Shown: positions 48,914 to 60,533 of the stretch, piece after piece | Position numbering within the stretch: position 1 is the first letter of the stretch | Layout of the letters: every line of letters starts with the position of its first letter | Source: Epiperipatus broadwayi | Lineage: Eukaryota > Onychophora > Udeonychophora > Euonychophora > Peripatidae | Direction: 5' to 3' | Length of the DNA stretch: 64,000 bases | Assembly (NCBI GenBank): GCA_028023455.1 | Contig: JAQFVV010000152.1 | Span: forward strand, 2,418,001-2,482,000 | Position numbers and translations under genes: made by a program | Notes under the pieces: generated by a model | Database searches by the model: none | Told to the model about the DNA's origin: nothing | What the model saw: only the letters and a program-made list of their open reading frames with translations

Positions 48914-51900
48914 TGTACCGGTCAGAATTGTATGTTCATCTAACAAGAATTAGGATCTAAGCAAAAGTACCTAGAGTTCGATCATATACGAGATACACAG
49001 GTCAGGGATACTCATGAACTCCGCCCTATTGCCCACCTCCCAAATCTATCACATTACAAACAACATTTCTGACAATAGCAACCTACTTTCCAATTATCTC
49101 CGGCCCAGAGGGTTCAGCAGAGACACAAGAGATTTAAGCTTAACTAAATGATAATGCAAAGTAATAAGAGATGTGTACGCATGAACCAATAAAATCTCCA
49201 AAAGATAGGTTATTAGATATAAATTTATTTAACATGAAATTAATATTAAAAATCGATATATATGTGAACAGCTAGATATAGAGATTTACAATGACTTAGA
49301 ACCTTGATTATACAAAGAATACCTGATCTAGGTTTCACTTATGGTCACCTATGCATTCCATACTAACGTTAATGGCATAACAGGGATGATGGATATGCAT
49401 TTCTAAACATACATGGTAAGAAATTTATTATATGAACCGATGTGGCTTAATATGCTAATATGATTTAACGGGTTTCTATTACTCATGCTATGACGTTCTT
49501 CAATCATGAAAGTTATAACGGATTGCAATGGCCATACATGGCTATTAGATCGAGTAATGACATGATTTCCAATTACATAGAATATAACAAAATTCAATAG
49601 TTGTGAGTGGGCTTTTATTCTAACCATCACATTTTAAACAATAAATGATCTAGAGAGCTTGGATTACATTTGGATTTTATTAAGAGTTACATTAACTATA
49701 AATCAGTTATTTTGGGACATTACGAGATGATTCATCATTTATTATTTACGAAGAGAATGAGGAAAAACATAATTATTTTAACATGGTCATATGACTTGGC
49801 ATTCATAGTTTTATTAATAATCAATGATTTAACGTGTTTAATAGCGGTTAACGAAAGGTGGATAGCGCTAATAGGCGATGACGTATATAAAAAATAGGCG
49901 ATGACGTATATAAAAAGGGCAAATTTAATCTATTTTATAACGAGAACTTTGGGAAGGCCTAGGAGAATCACATCATTACGGCTTACAGACATTTAAAATA
50001 TGTATGGGGGGTATGAACGATAACGTGTGGACCGAATGATAACGCCTGAGAGGACGAGAGGCTTCATCAACTTGACAACGAAGAATATAGGCTTATCCGC
50101 ACTTGTGAAGGATAGCATCCGAAGTGGTTGGCAAGATACCATGGTTCCGATTTGTTGAATGTTAACCCATAGCGGCGCTTACCGAACCAACACAATCTGT
50201 GGGAGTCTGGACCTCCACACTCCGCCGAGAATTGTGCTATATGGATTCCAAGAATGAGAGCGAATATGATGAAGCAACTTTTGATTTGTGAACGTTATCA
50301 TCGGGACATGTGGCGAAGGCTTTCAGGTTTGTCTTAACCCTGATTTATATGGCCTTAAATAATAATCAAACCTAGCATAATGAAATAATTATGTCCAAGC
50401 GATCCCAAAAGGGGGGCATACAATTTACTTAAAGAACTTATTTGATATATTAATAATAGAATATATAAAACAAAATTAAGAATCCCTTCGCTAAACGCAT
50501 GTTAATCCGCCCGAGAAATAAGTTTCTTAAATCATCGTAAGATGGCGGGCTACTTATCAAATGAATCATCATTTAGAAATACATATTCTGAACTAAATTT
50601 ATTTATTACTCAATTTCTATAATACTAATCAGTAGCGTGAAATAATAGTACATAATATATTTAAATTTTGTCGAATGGCATAATATTAATTAATAAAACA
50701 CAATTTAGGAGTACTTCTCAATCGGGTGAATTTTATAGCATGGTAAGAAGACTTATGTTTACGGTTAAATATTCCTTAATTGCGGAATAGCAAGAATACA
50801 ATAGGATTGATTCGCCAGATTGAGTTATTAGCATATTAAATTTGGTATGATTTGCACCATATTAAATAACGAAAAACTGCCGCATTTAAAATAAAAATAC
50901 AATAAGAGTGAAAACCTAGTATTCAAGTTTAGAGAGTAAAATACAATTTAAATATAAAAGCAATAAGAAATCAAAAAGAGGTCATTATGTAAGCATTTAA
51001 TCAGTGTAGCATTACCGATGGAAAAACAAGCAATTACATTTTTACATTACAAAGAGTACAAAACTAGAAATGTTTAATAAGACATACATTAGGTGGTTGG
51101 AATTAATCTTATCGAAGGTTGAAATTTACGTTTTATAGTTAAAAGGATTATTAAGATGAAAGCATTAGAGTTCAGTTTTGCGGCTGGGGATTACCTTTCT
51201 TTCCGAAGACTTTACAGCCGTGTGCACATGTGTTGGTTCCATGTTTGACGAAATCTAGTTAATTTAGCAGTATTTTGACGAAATTATCATTTCAGTCCGT
51301 TCTGTATGTAGCATATAGTTCATTCTGGCAGTATTTTGGATACAATGGCTTACGAGTATTTTGGCATTGGATGGATCTTGGAAGGACCGGGGAAGCAAAT
51401 CTAAATACTACTCACTTGTCATTTTGCGGTTCTGAGTGACGTAACTTCCCCCAGCAACAGAGTTAAAAATTAATATGTAGAGCCCTTTAGTTATGAAATG
51501 AGGTGATATTTATACTCGTTTGTTACTGCCTTTGGGTAATCCCCAGATGTGTTAATGGTTACAATGATACAGCAAATTTTGAAATACAAACAAGATCAAG
51601 TTCGAGAGTGTTGGTCTTAATCTATTTTAGGATGAGAATAGACCTGCAAAATAAATGTTAAGTAACGTGAAATTTAAATAAATCTGTATCAGAATGAAAA
51701 CAGATTCCTTCGGAATTTAAAATATGGTAAGTCTTTTATTTAATACACTCGCATTACTCTTTCAAACTTTCTCTCTATTAGAATGTATATGAATAAAAAT
51801 ATACATAGTATAATGCTTTTAATTATTATGTTTTATCTGTTACACACACATACGCACGATTGTTTACCGTAATAGAAATATATAATTTATATGCATATTA

Positions 51901-52067
51901 ACTTCAGACGAGTAGAAGTTTACAGAGACATAAACAATCAAGCGCACTGGTATACCTTCACTCCCTAGTGGTTTATAATTAAATGATTGGGTTTGAACCC
52001 ATGTTTGCAGGTCTCAAACATCACCAGAAAGTGAAGCCAAATGTGTGCAACAGATTTGAGTGCTTCA
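48914..52067 (-). repeat. LTR copy 1 (3154 bp)
   Basis: Starts TGTACCGGTCAGAATTGTAT, ends GATTTGAGTGCTTCA. It contains a 23-bp tandem duplication around 49877-49920 with TGACGTATATAAAA twice, a CRE-like plus TATA-like combination. It is the 3' LTR in transcript orientation. A 75-codon minus-strand frame (49403-49630) is open here and in copy 2. Confidence 0.9.
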
Positions 52068-52080
52068 TATTCCCCCAGAT
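52068..52080 (-). promoter_or_regulatory. Polypurine tract (minus strand)
   Basis: TATTCCCCCAG on the plus strand is CTGGGGGAATA on the minus strand, directly next to the 3' LTR. That is the expected place of the plus-strand primer. The similar tract at 13122-13132 beside the 10.5-kb LTR copy supports it. Confidence 0.55.
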
Positions 52081-52472
52081 ACGAAAAAAAAACAATAAAA
52101 AAAAAGGATTTTACTTAGAATTGACGCATCATTTCAGGTGACAAGAAAACTCACAACACGGTTTTTTTTTCTAACAGTTACATGGTTCGAACTCTATTTA
52201 TTAAATTAGCCCTAATAAAACCAACTCTAATTGCCCTACTTAAACCTTACTGTCGACCTCCTTGACAACTAATTAGTAACTACACTTATATATATAACAT
52301 AAAACAAATATATAGAAAAAAAAATGTATATAACATTTAGCACTACCTTTAGGTCTACTTTTTAAACTATCATACTTTAACTACTATGGGGTCTCCTGGA
52401 GCGTTCTATCTTTTTCTCTTTATGTCATCTGTCAGTTTTACGAAGTCAGTCCGTCCGTTTCGTCGAGCCAGA

Positions 52473-53485
52473 TTATTGTCTCCTGGGGTCAGGTGGTATA
52501 TACAGTTTCATATGTGGATCATCCCCTGCTTGGGGGTGGCCTCCTGGTCCTTCTGCTTTCCTAGTTTTATCTGGCTCTGGAGCCAAGTTACCATAATCGA
52601 GGGATGTCAAAAATCGGGACATCTTATCCACCTCCACGATCTGACTCTCCAGCCTAAGTCTCCGCATCCAGACGTGCTTTCTGTGATAAAACATTTCAAT
52701 AACTCGAGGATCTGAGCATGCAAAAATTATGAGAGATCGGAACTTGGCGGCTTTTTGTTCCTTAGTTTTCATCAGCTCTAGGCTAACCGGTTGGGTTATA
52801 CAGTTGTTGTCATTCTCATGATTCTTTTGGAAGTTTATGACTTCTTGCTCTCCATCCTTGGTTGGATTGATGACAAAGGGCTCCTCTGCGCTCTGCGGTT
52901 ATTCCCGTGGGTTGTCCCCCGGTTCCACTTGAAAGACCGGCACCCGTATGAACTGGGCTATAGCATGATTTGTTTCCTGACTATTTCCTCTGGTCCTTGA
53001 CCCTTTTCCATTGCAATAAATTCCTTGACTACCATTTTATCCTTCTCCCAACACAGATTCTCACTGGTCTGTTTCATCGCTCCTTGGGTATCTTCTATAC
53101 TTTTCTCTTGCATCCTGACATTAACTGTCATCTCCTCCAATGCCTTGTCCCTGACTCCTATAATAGATGTATTGGTGTCATCTACTTGCATCTTGGTCGT
53201 TCTTATTTCTTGGAAATATCTCCGGGACTCTTCCCTGGTCTCTCGGAACATAATACGGAACTCCTCTATGGTTTCCTTTCTACTTTCCTGGATCATATTA
53301 CGGAACTCTTCCCTATCCTTTCTACTTTCCTGGATCATACTGTAGATTAGGACTAGTAGCTTCTGCTCATCATCCTCTTCTATTCCTAATTTTATCTGCT
53401 CATCATTCCTTATGTTTTTATTAATTTTTCCATGACTTTTTCTATTGTTTGCGATAACTAGATCACTCCCCCTTCCCTTCCTCAA
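52473..53485 (-). pseudogene. gag-like coiled-coil protein, broken
   Basis: The only protein relic inside the LTR element. The N-terminal 175 codons (53485-52958) are strongly charged and predicted helical, with near-repeats such as MIQESRKDREEFRN and MIQESRKETIEEFRI, resembling the coiled coil ahead of capsid in some retroelement gag proteins. Near 52965 the frame changes and continues (HAIAQFIRVPVFQVEPGDNP) past one stop into the open frame 52772-52473 (KTKEQKAAKFRSLIIF, RLRLESQIVEVDKMSRFLTS). No CCHC zinc knuckle and no protease follow. The gag label rests on position and coiled coil only. Confidence 0.5.
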
Positions 53486-54231
53486 CTGTCACCCATGCCA
53501 AAACTCAACAATTTAACTATTCGGTTTCTGCCATCTACTTCTATACTATCCCCTATCACTGCCAATCTATTTATATTCTACTATTTTCGTCAGAGCTAAT
53601 ACATATCAATAACTGAAATAACATATTAAAGATAAATAAAAAAAAACTTTTACCGTGACGTTCCCTTGTCATAAGGTCCACTGGCCTTCTCACACCTGAA
53701 ATGCACTGAAAAAAATCTTTTAATTTCCCTTTTGTACAATACATATAAAAAAACATGTGACACAATGACCCTCTTTTTGCTCATTCACATACCTGATCAT
53801 TATTTTTGCGAGTGTTTACCGGTTGACAAAATTTATAGTGTGTATAATACATGGGCGCCATGTCAACACAGTAGGCTTATCACTCGTAACTATCTTTGGT
53901 TTCCATGCACATCTATAAGTTTAACTGGTCAATTAGGTTTTCCCTAATCCCCTTTTTTTTTTGAAGAAAAAAAATGAAACAATAAGTTTAAAGCAAAACA
54001 CTTAGCAAAATTCGGTAATAATATATGTGATTGTTGATCTGGTTAATATTATAGATACAAAATGAATTTTGAAATAGCATCTTTTATTGTGCGTCCCTCA
54101 GATTCGAGATAAAAAAAATCTTCTACATATTTCACCACTAGAGGATGTTACACAACCGACTTCCACAAAACTATGTGACACTATGTTTCATGGACTCTTT
54201 GGATTCTTTATTGACACGAGGGCATGTAGAC

Positions 54232-54606
54232 CATTGAAGCATTTTGCCAACTACATCTGGCTGCTTGGCACTACATAAGATACAGTTCACAAGGGTTTTC
54301 ACCTATTTGAGGTTACTCTAAATACATGAGTCATTAAAGCATTTTGCCAACTACATCTGGCTGCTTGACAACATATAATTCAGTTTATAAGGGTCTTCAC
54401 CTATTTGCGGTTACTCTAAATACATGAGTCATTAAAGCAATTTGCCAACTACATCTGGCTGCTTAACAACATATAATTCAGTTTATAAGGGTCTTCACCT
54501 ATTTACGGTTACTCTAAATACATGAGTCATTAAAGCATTTTGCCAACTACATCTGGCTGCCTGACAACATATAATTCAATTTATAAGGGTCTTCACCTAT
54601 TTACTG
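54232..54606. repeat. 98-100-bp tandem repeat, ~3.8 units
   Basis: Units start near 54232, 54332, 54430 and 54528 with CATTAAAGCATTTTGCCAAC and contain CATCTGGCTGC and GGGTCTTCACCTATTT. In element orientation the array lies in the leader between the primer-binding region and the gag-like frame. Confidence 0.9.
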
Positions 54607-54980
54607 TTACTTTTATGGGCATTAATGCATACATATACATTTTACTTCCTTATCAAATCATGAATCCAAGATATGAAATACGGTTGACCGGACTACTTTA
54701 TAAACACAAATGCACCATAAATAAAATAACTGAACACACCAGAGTTCACATAGCTACTTGGGAAGACAACTGTTTCTCCATTATAACGGATGCTTCATTT
54801 GTTTGGTAACACAAAAAAAATTTTGCCATATGTCTACAATTCAAATACTCTCTAGGGTATTACGTGGTGTGTACATATTGTTAAGGCAGTACCATTTCTG
54901 GGTTCAAATCTGGAGAAAGGAGAAAAAATACTACATATACAGTATCAGATGCTCTGTGGGGTATTGCAGGGTGTGGTAAT

Positions 54981-55008
54981 TTCGAAAGGCCCCATAGTTG
55001 GGCATCCA
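54981..55008 (-). promoter_or_regulatory. Candidate primer-binding site (tRNA-Lys-like)
   Basis: On the minus strand, from 55008, the sequence TGGATGCCCAACTATGGGGC followed by a TTCGAA box resembles the complement of the 3' end of tRNA-Lys(CTT), which in many animals gives TGGCGCCCAACGTGGGGC. It lies 24 bases inside the 5' LTR boundary, farther than usual. The match contains two short insertions, so this is tentative. Confidence 0.45.
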
Positions 55009-55032
55009 ACCCGGAGAAAAAAAAATTATCAC

Positions 55033-58000
55033 TGTACCGGTCAGAATTGTATGTTCATCTAACAAGAATTAGGATCTAAGCAAAAGTACCTAGAGTTCAA
55101 TCATATACGAGATACACAGGTCAGGGATACTCATGAACTCCGCCCTATTCCCCACCTCCCAAATCTATTACATTACAAACAACATTTCTGACAATAGCAA
55201 CCTACTTTCCAATTATCTCTGGCCCAGAGGGTTCGGCAGAGAGACAAGAGATTTAAGCTTAACTAAATGATAACGCAAAGTAATAAGAGATGTGTACGCA
55301 TGAACCAATAAAATCTCCAAAAGATAGGTTATTAGATATAAATTTATTTAACATGAAATTAATATTAGAAATCGATTTATATGTGAACAGCTAGATATAG
55401 AGATTTACAATGACTTAGAACCTTGATTATACAAAGAATACCTGATCTAGGTTTCACTTATGGTCACCTATGCATTCCATGCTAACCTTAATGGCATAAC
55501 AGGGATGATGGATATGCATTTCTAAACATACATGGTAAGAAATTTATTATATGAACCGATGCGGCTTAATATGCTAATATGATTTAACGGGTTTCTATTA
55601 CTGACGCTATGACGTTCTTCAATCATGAAAGTTATAACGGATTGCAATGGCCATACCTGGCTATTAGATCGAGTAATGACATGATTTCCAATTACATAGA
55701 ATATAACAAAATTCAATAGTTGTGAGTGGGCTTTTATTCTAACCATCACATTTTAAACAATAAATGATCTAGCGAGCTTGGATTACATTTGGATTTTATT
55801 AAGAGTTACATTAACTATAAATCAGTTATTTTGGGACATTACAAGATGATTCATCATTTATTATTTACGAAGAGAATGAGGAAAAACATAATTATTTTAA
55901 CATGGGAAAAACATAATTATTTTAACATAGTCATATGACTTGGCATTCATAGTTTTATTAATAATCAATGATTAACGTGTTTAATAGCGGTTAACGAAAG
56001 GTGGATAGCGCTATTAGGCGATGACATATATAAAAAGGACAAATTTAATCTATTTTATAACGAGAACTTTGGGAAGGCTTAGGAGAATGACATCATTATG
56101 GCTTACAGAAATTTAAAATATGTATGGGGAGTATGAACGATAATGTGTGGACCGAATGATAACGCCTGAGAGGACGAGAGGCTTCATCAACTTGACAACG
56201 AAGAATATAGGTTTATCCGCACTTGTGACGGATAGCATCCGAAGTGGTTGGCAAGATACCATGGTTCCAATTTGTCGAATGTTAACCCATAGCAGCAATT
56301 ACCGAACCAACACAATCTGTGGGAGTCGGGACCTCCACACTCCGCCGAGAATTGTGCTATATGGATTCCAAGAATGAGAGCGAGTATGATGAAGCAACTT
56401 TTGATTTGTGAACGTTATCATCGGGACATGTGGCGAAGGCTTTCAGGTTTGTCTTAACCCTGATTTATATGGCCTTAAATGGTAATCAAGCCTAGCATAA
56501 TGAAATAATTATGTCCAAGCGATCCCAAAAGGGGGGCATACAATTTACTTAAAGAACTTATTTGATATATTAAAAATAGAATATATAAAACAAAATTAAG
56601 AATCCCTTCACTAAATGCAAGTTAATCCACCCGAGAAATAAGTTTCTTAAATCATCGTTAGATGGCGGGTTACTTATCAAATGAATCATCATTTAGAAAT
56701 ACATATTCTGAACTAAATTTATTTATTACTCAATTTCTATAATACTAATCAATAGCGTGAAATAATAGTACATAATATATTTAAATTTTGTCGAATGGCA
56801 TATAAAACACAATTTAGGAGTACTTCTCAATCGGGCGAATTTTATAGCATGGTAAGAAGACTTACGTTTACGGTTAAATATTCCTTAATTGCGGAATAGC
56901 AAGAATACAATAGGATTGATTCGCCAGATTGAGTTATTAGCATATTAAATTTGGTATGATTTGCACCATATTAAATAACGAAAAACTGCCGCATTTAAAA
57001 TAAAAATACAATAAGAGTGAAAACCTAGTATTCAAGTTTAGAGAGTAAAATACAATTTAAATATAAAAGCAATAAGAAATCAAAAAGAGGTCATTATGTA
57101 AGCATTTAATCAGTGTAGCATTACCGATGGAAAAACAAGCAATTACATTTTTACATTACAAAGAGTATAAAACTAGAAATGTTTAATAAGACAAACATTA
57201 GGTGGTTGGAATTAATCTTATCGAAGGTTGAAATTTACATTTTATAGTTAAAAGGATTATTAAGATGAAACCATTAGAGTTCAGTTTTGCGGCAGGGGAT
57301 TACCTCTCTTTCCAATGACTTTACAGCCGTGTGCACATGTGTTGGTTCCATGTTTGACGAAATCTAGTTAATTTAGCAGTATTTTGACGAAATTATCATT
57401 TCAGTCCATTCTTTATGTAGCATATAGTTCATTCTGGCAGTATTTTGGATATGTTGGCTTTCGAGTATTTTGGCATTGGATGGATCTTGGAAGGACCGGG
57501 GAAGCAAATCTAAATACTACTCACTCGTCATTCTGCGGTTCTGAGTGATGTAACTTCCCCCAGCAACAGAGTTAGAAATTAATATGTAGAGCCCTTTAGT
57601 TATGAAATGCGGTGGTATTTATACTCATTTGTTACTGCCTTTGGGTAATCCCCGGATGTGTTAATGGTTACAATGATACAGCAAATTTTGAAATACAAAC
57701 GAGATCAAGTTCGAGAGTGTTGGTCTTAATCTATTTTAGGATGAGAATAGACCTGCGGAATAAATGTTAAGTAACGTGAAATTTAAATAAATCTGTATCA
57801 GAATGAAAACAGATTCCTTCGGAATTTAAAATACGGTAAGTCTTTTATTTAATACACTCGCATTACACTCTCCAACTTTCTCTCTATTAGAATATATATG
57901 AATAAAAATATACACAGTATAATGCTTTTAATTATTAAGTTTTATCTGTTACACACATATGCACGATTGTTTACCGTAATAGAAATATATAATTTATATG

Positions 58001-58171
58001 CATATTAACTTTAGGCGAGAAGTTTACAGAGATATAAACAATCATGCGCACTGGTATACCTTCACTCCCTAGTGGTTTATAATTAAATGATTGGGTTTGA
58101 ACCCATGTTTGCAGGTCTCAAACATCACCAGAAAGTGAAGCCAAATGTGTGCAACAGATTTGAGTGCTTCA
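55033..58171 (-). repeat. LTR copy 2 (3139 bp)
   Basis: Near-identical to 48914-52067. Differences include a tandem duplication of GGAAAAACATAATTATTTTA at 55880-55928, loss of the 23-bp duplication present in copy 1, and a missing ~13-bp AT segment near 56802. It is the 5' LTR in transcript orientation. Confidence 0.9.
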
Positions 58172-58686
58172 GTATCATACTATTTTTTATGCTATGATCA
58201 AGATCACACATATAAACATTAAAAAGCAATGGTGCTAATATTCCACCCTGAGGAACACCTATCATATTATCAAAAAAAAGAGAATTAGTTTTATCCATAT
58301 GTACATAAGATTTACGACCCCTCAAATAATTGGAAAACCACTCAACTAAATGAGGACTATCACCCAACATTTTAAGTTTATACAAAAGTCTAATGTATGA
58401 AACTTTGTCAAATGCCTGAGTCATATCAAAATATACATCTAATTGCTTCTGATCAGATAAGGCATGAGCAATATGATCAGATATCACCATTAAATTAGTT
58501 TCAGCAGATCTACCAGGTAAAAAACCATGCTGATAACTAGATAACACCTTAATCATATCTACAATGATATTACTATAAATACACCTTTCATAAATTCTAG
58601 CAAAAGATGACAGAATTGAAATAGGTCTATAATTACCAGAATCAGATCTATCCCCTTTTTTAAAAATTGGTATAATCTTAGCTATC

Positions 58687-58690
<4 letters not shown>
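58172..58690 (-). pseudogene. LINE reverse transcriptase, N-terminal part
   Basis: Minus-strand frame with RT fingers and palm: PIFKKGDRSDSGNYRPIS, then FLPGRSAETNL, motif A DVYFDMTQAFDKV, and motif B GVPQGGILAPLLFN. It breaks at the GTAT duplication and resumes in frame at 48913 with YADD. The RT begins abruptly at (AAT)n near 58688, so the endonuclease and ORF1 are missing: a 5'-truncated copy. The open frame appears to extend to 58865 only because the microsatellite has no stop codons. Confidence 0.85.
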
Positions 58691-58740
<50 letters not shown>

Positions 58741-58765
58741 GTAATAATAATAATAATAATAAGAA

Positions 58766-58796
<31 letters not shown>

Positions 58797-58824
58797 AAGA
58801 AAAAGAAGAAGGAGGAGGAGGAGG
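58688..58824. repeat. Compound microsatellite (AAT)n-(AAG)n-(AGG)n
   Basis: Three purine-rich trinucleotide arrays follow one another: AAT to about 58762, AAG to about 58808, AGG to about 58824. They mark the 5' truncation point of the minus-strand LINE. Confidence 0.9.
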
Positions 58825-59049
58825 ATGATCTGCGGTCCTGCTGTGCAGCAAGTACAACATGCCAACGAACCTCTAAATAAAAAACTTTTAAAAATTCGGA
58901 AAACTCAAAGGTAATTCGTTTTTTTACACTTTTAAACAAAAATATTTTAAACATAAGTTTTAAAAAAAAAAATTGTATTTAAAAAGAAAATATTAAGAAA
59001 AAAAACAATGTAAATACACAGACTGAAAATCGTCAAATATATATCAAAC

Positions 59050-60533
59050 ATGGCAGCGGCACAGCTAAAAAATTCAAATGTGAATGGTGCCAATATAAAC
59101 TCCAACGAAGGAAACATCAATAATAGTTTAAAAACTTATGCTAATGTAACAAAAGCTACTTTTCAAAATAAAGTTATAACAACTCACTCAAACTCGATTG
59201 CAGCTAGTAGATTTCGAAGAGTAACCAATGATGATATGAATGAACTAAATCTAGTTTAGGAAAACAACTCTGAGCCCCCATCGACTATTTGGTCTCAGGA
59301 AGAATTAATAACAATAAACACTGAATTTAAATACAATACAATACTAAATAAGCTTTTCAACACATTTAAAAAAATTTTTTCAAACAGATCGATTGTCCTG
59401 GCTGTGACTGATAAAAACCTAACGCTTTACAAATTCCCAAGAGAAATGTTATATGAAGCTATAACAGCAAATGAGAGTTGTGAAACAATTTCAAACATAG
59501 GGCAATACACCAACTCTAGATATTTGGCATTAGAATTCTTTGAAGATTATCAAAAAAAATAATTTTTTAACTCAGATCAAAACAATAGGAAATTAAGCTT
59601 TAATAGTTGTAGATCCAAACCTTAAAAACTTTATTACAGGCACTATTAAAAATACTTATTTTGGCTATAATATAAATGACTTTCAAAATATGATGAAAGC
59701 GTTTGGCAAAGTATTATATTTAAAACCTATTTTACTTACTGATACACCTATTCCAGTGTGCAGTAATAGTTTTACTTTTAAAATGAAGCTCAATGAAGCA
59801 ATAGCGCCAGAGAATATCCCCACACAAGTCATAGACCAAGAAGCAATTCTAAATATATATAAGGGGCTTAGGACCACAATGCTTCATCTGTGGAGAGCAT
59901 GGTCATTTTGCAGCAAACTGTAGCAAATAGAAAAAACAAAAAAATAACACAGACAAAAGCAAACCCCAATTAACTACAAACAACAATCAAATGAACCAAA
60001 CATCTATTCAAGAAAAAATGGAAACACAAGAGAGCATAAAAAACCAACAATTAGAGGAACTAAACAACAAAAACATAACTGGAGATGATCACATTTTGGA
60101 TTTAATTGTTAAAACAAAAATAAATGATAAAGAACTGAATCAAGAAAGACAACAAAATTATACAATGGAATCGATAGAAAACACCAATGAAATAGATAGC
60201 AATAGCAATGAGGAAACAGCACAAACACAGCACATACAAACAACAAGAATTATAAATAAAACATCTGAGGCTATTATGGACTTAACTACAGCATGCCTTC
60301 CACAAATATCAAAAAATACCACACCTCCAAATAGAAAACCAGGCCGGCCACCAAAAAAAAATAGGACAGCCAAGAGAGCTAAAACTGAAGAAAATGATAG
60401 TGACACAATACAAGATAATCAATCAAATAACTCAATAGATGAAGAAACAGAACAAAATTATGAAGACACTATAGAACAACTTTTTCTCAATTCAAAACCT
60501 GAAAATAAATGTAACCACCAAACACCAATTTAA
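59050..60533 (+). pseudogene. LINE ORF1: zinc knuckle and AT-hook protein, broken
   Basis: Starts MAAAQLKNSNVNG at 59050. After a stop at 59257 the same frame goes on (EPPSTIWSQEELITI, SRYLALEFFEDYQKK) to a second stop near 59560. Another frame carries DPNLKNFITGTIKNTY and VLYLKPILLTDTPIPV. Around 59880-59924 a CX2CX4HX4C zinc knuckle reads CFICGEHGHFAANC, followed by a TAG at 59928. The last 180 codons (59991-60533) are Asn/Gln/Glu/Thr-rich and contain KPGRPPKKNR, an AT-hook-like core. ORF1 proteins of LINEs bind the element RNA. At least three lesions make this copy inactive. Confidence 0.7.

Larger units (their letters stand above)
48914..58171 (-). mobile_element. Long-LTR retrotransposon without visible pol (LARD-like)
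   Basis: Two direct LTRs of 3154 and 3139 bp enclose 2965 bp. The outer ends are TG and CA, and GTAT is duplicated on both sides (48910-48913 and 58172-58175). On the minus strand the order is LTR, primer-binding-like site, 98-bp tandem repeats, gag-like relic, polypurine tract GGGGGAA next to the far LTR; this sets the orientation. No protease, RT, RNase H or integrase motif is seen, so movement would need another element's enzymes. A 4-bp TSD fits Ty3/gypsy integrases, but without pol the class is inference. Nine mismatches in the first ~350 LTR bases suggest 2-3% divergence by eye. Confidence 0.85.

Noticed and set aside
52386-53350. Plus-strand open frames in the LTR element interior (109, 126 and 106 codons)
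   Set aside because: They are antisense shadows of the charged minus-strand gag-like frame.
58691-58865. Apparent N-terminal extension of the minus-strand RT (poly-Leu, poly-Ile)
   Set aside because: It is the translation of the AAT/AAG/AGG microsatellite, not protein sequence.
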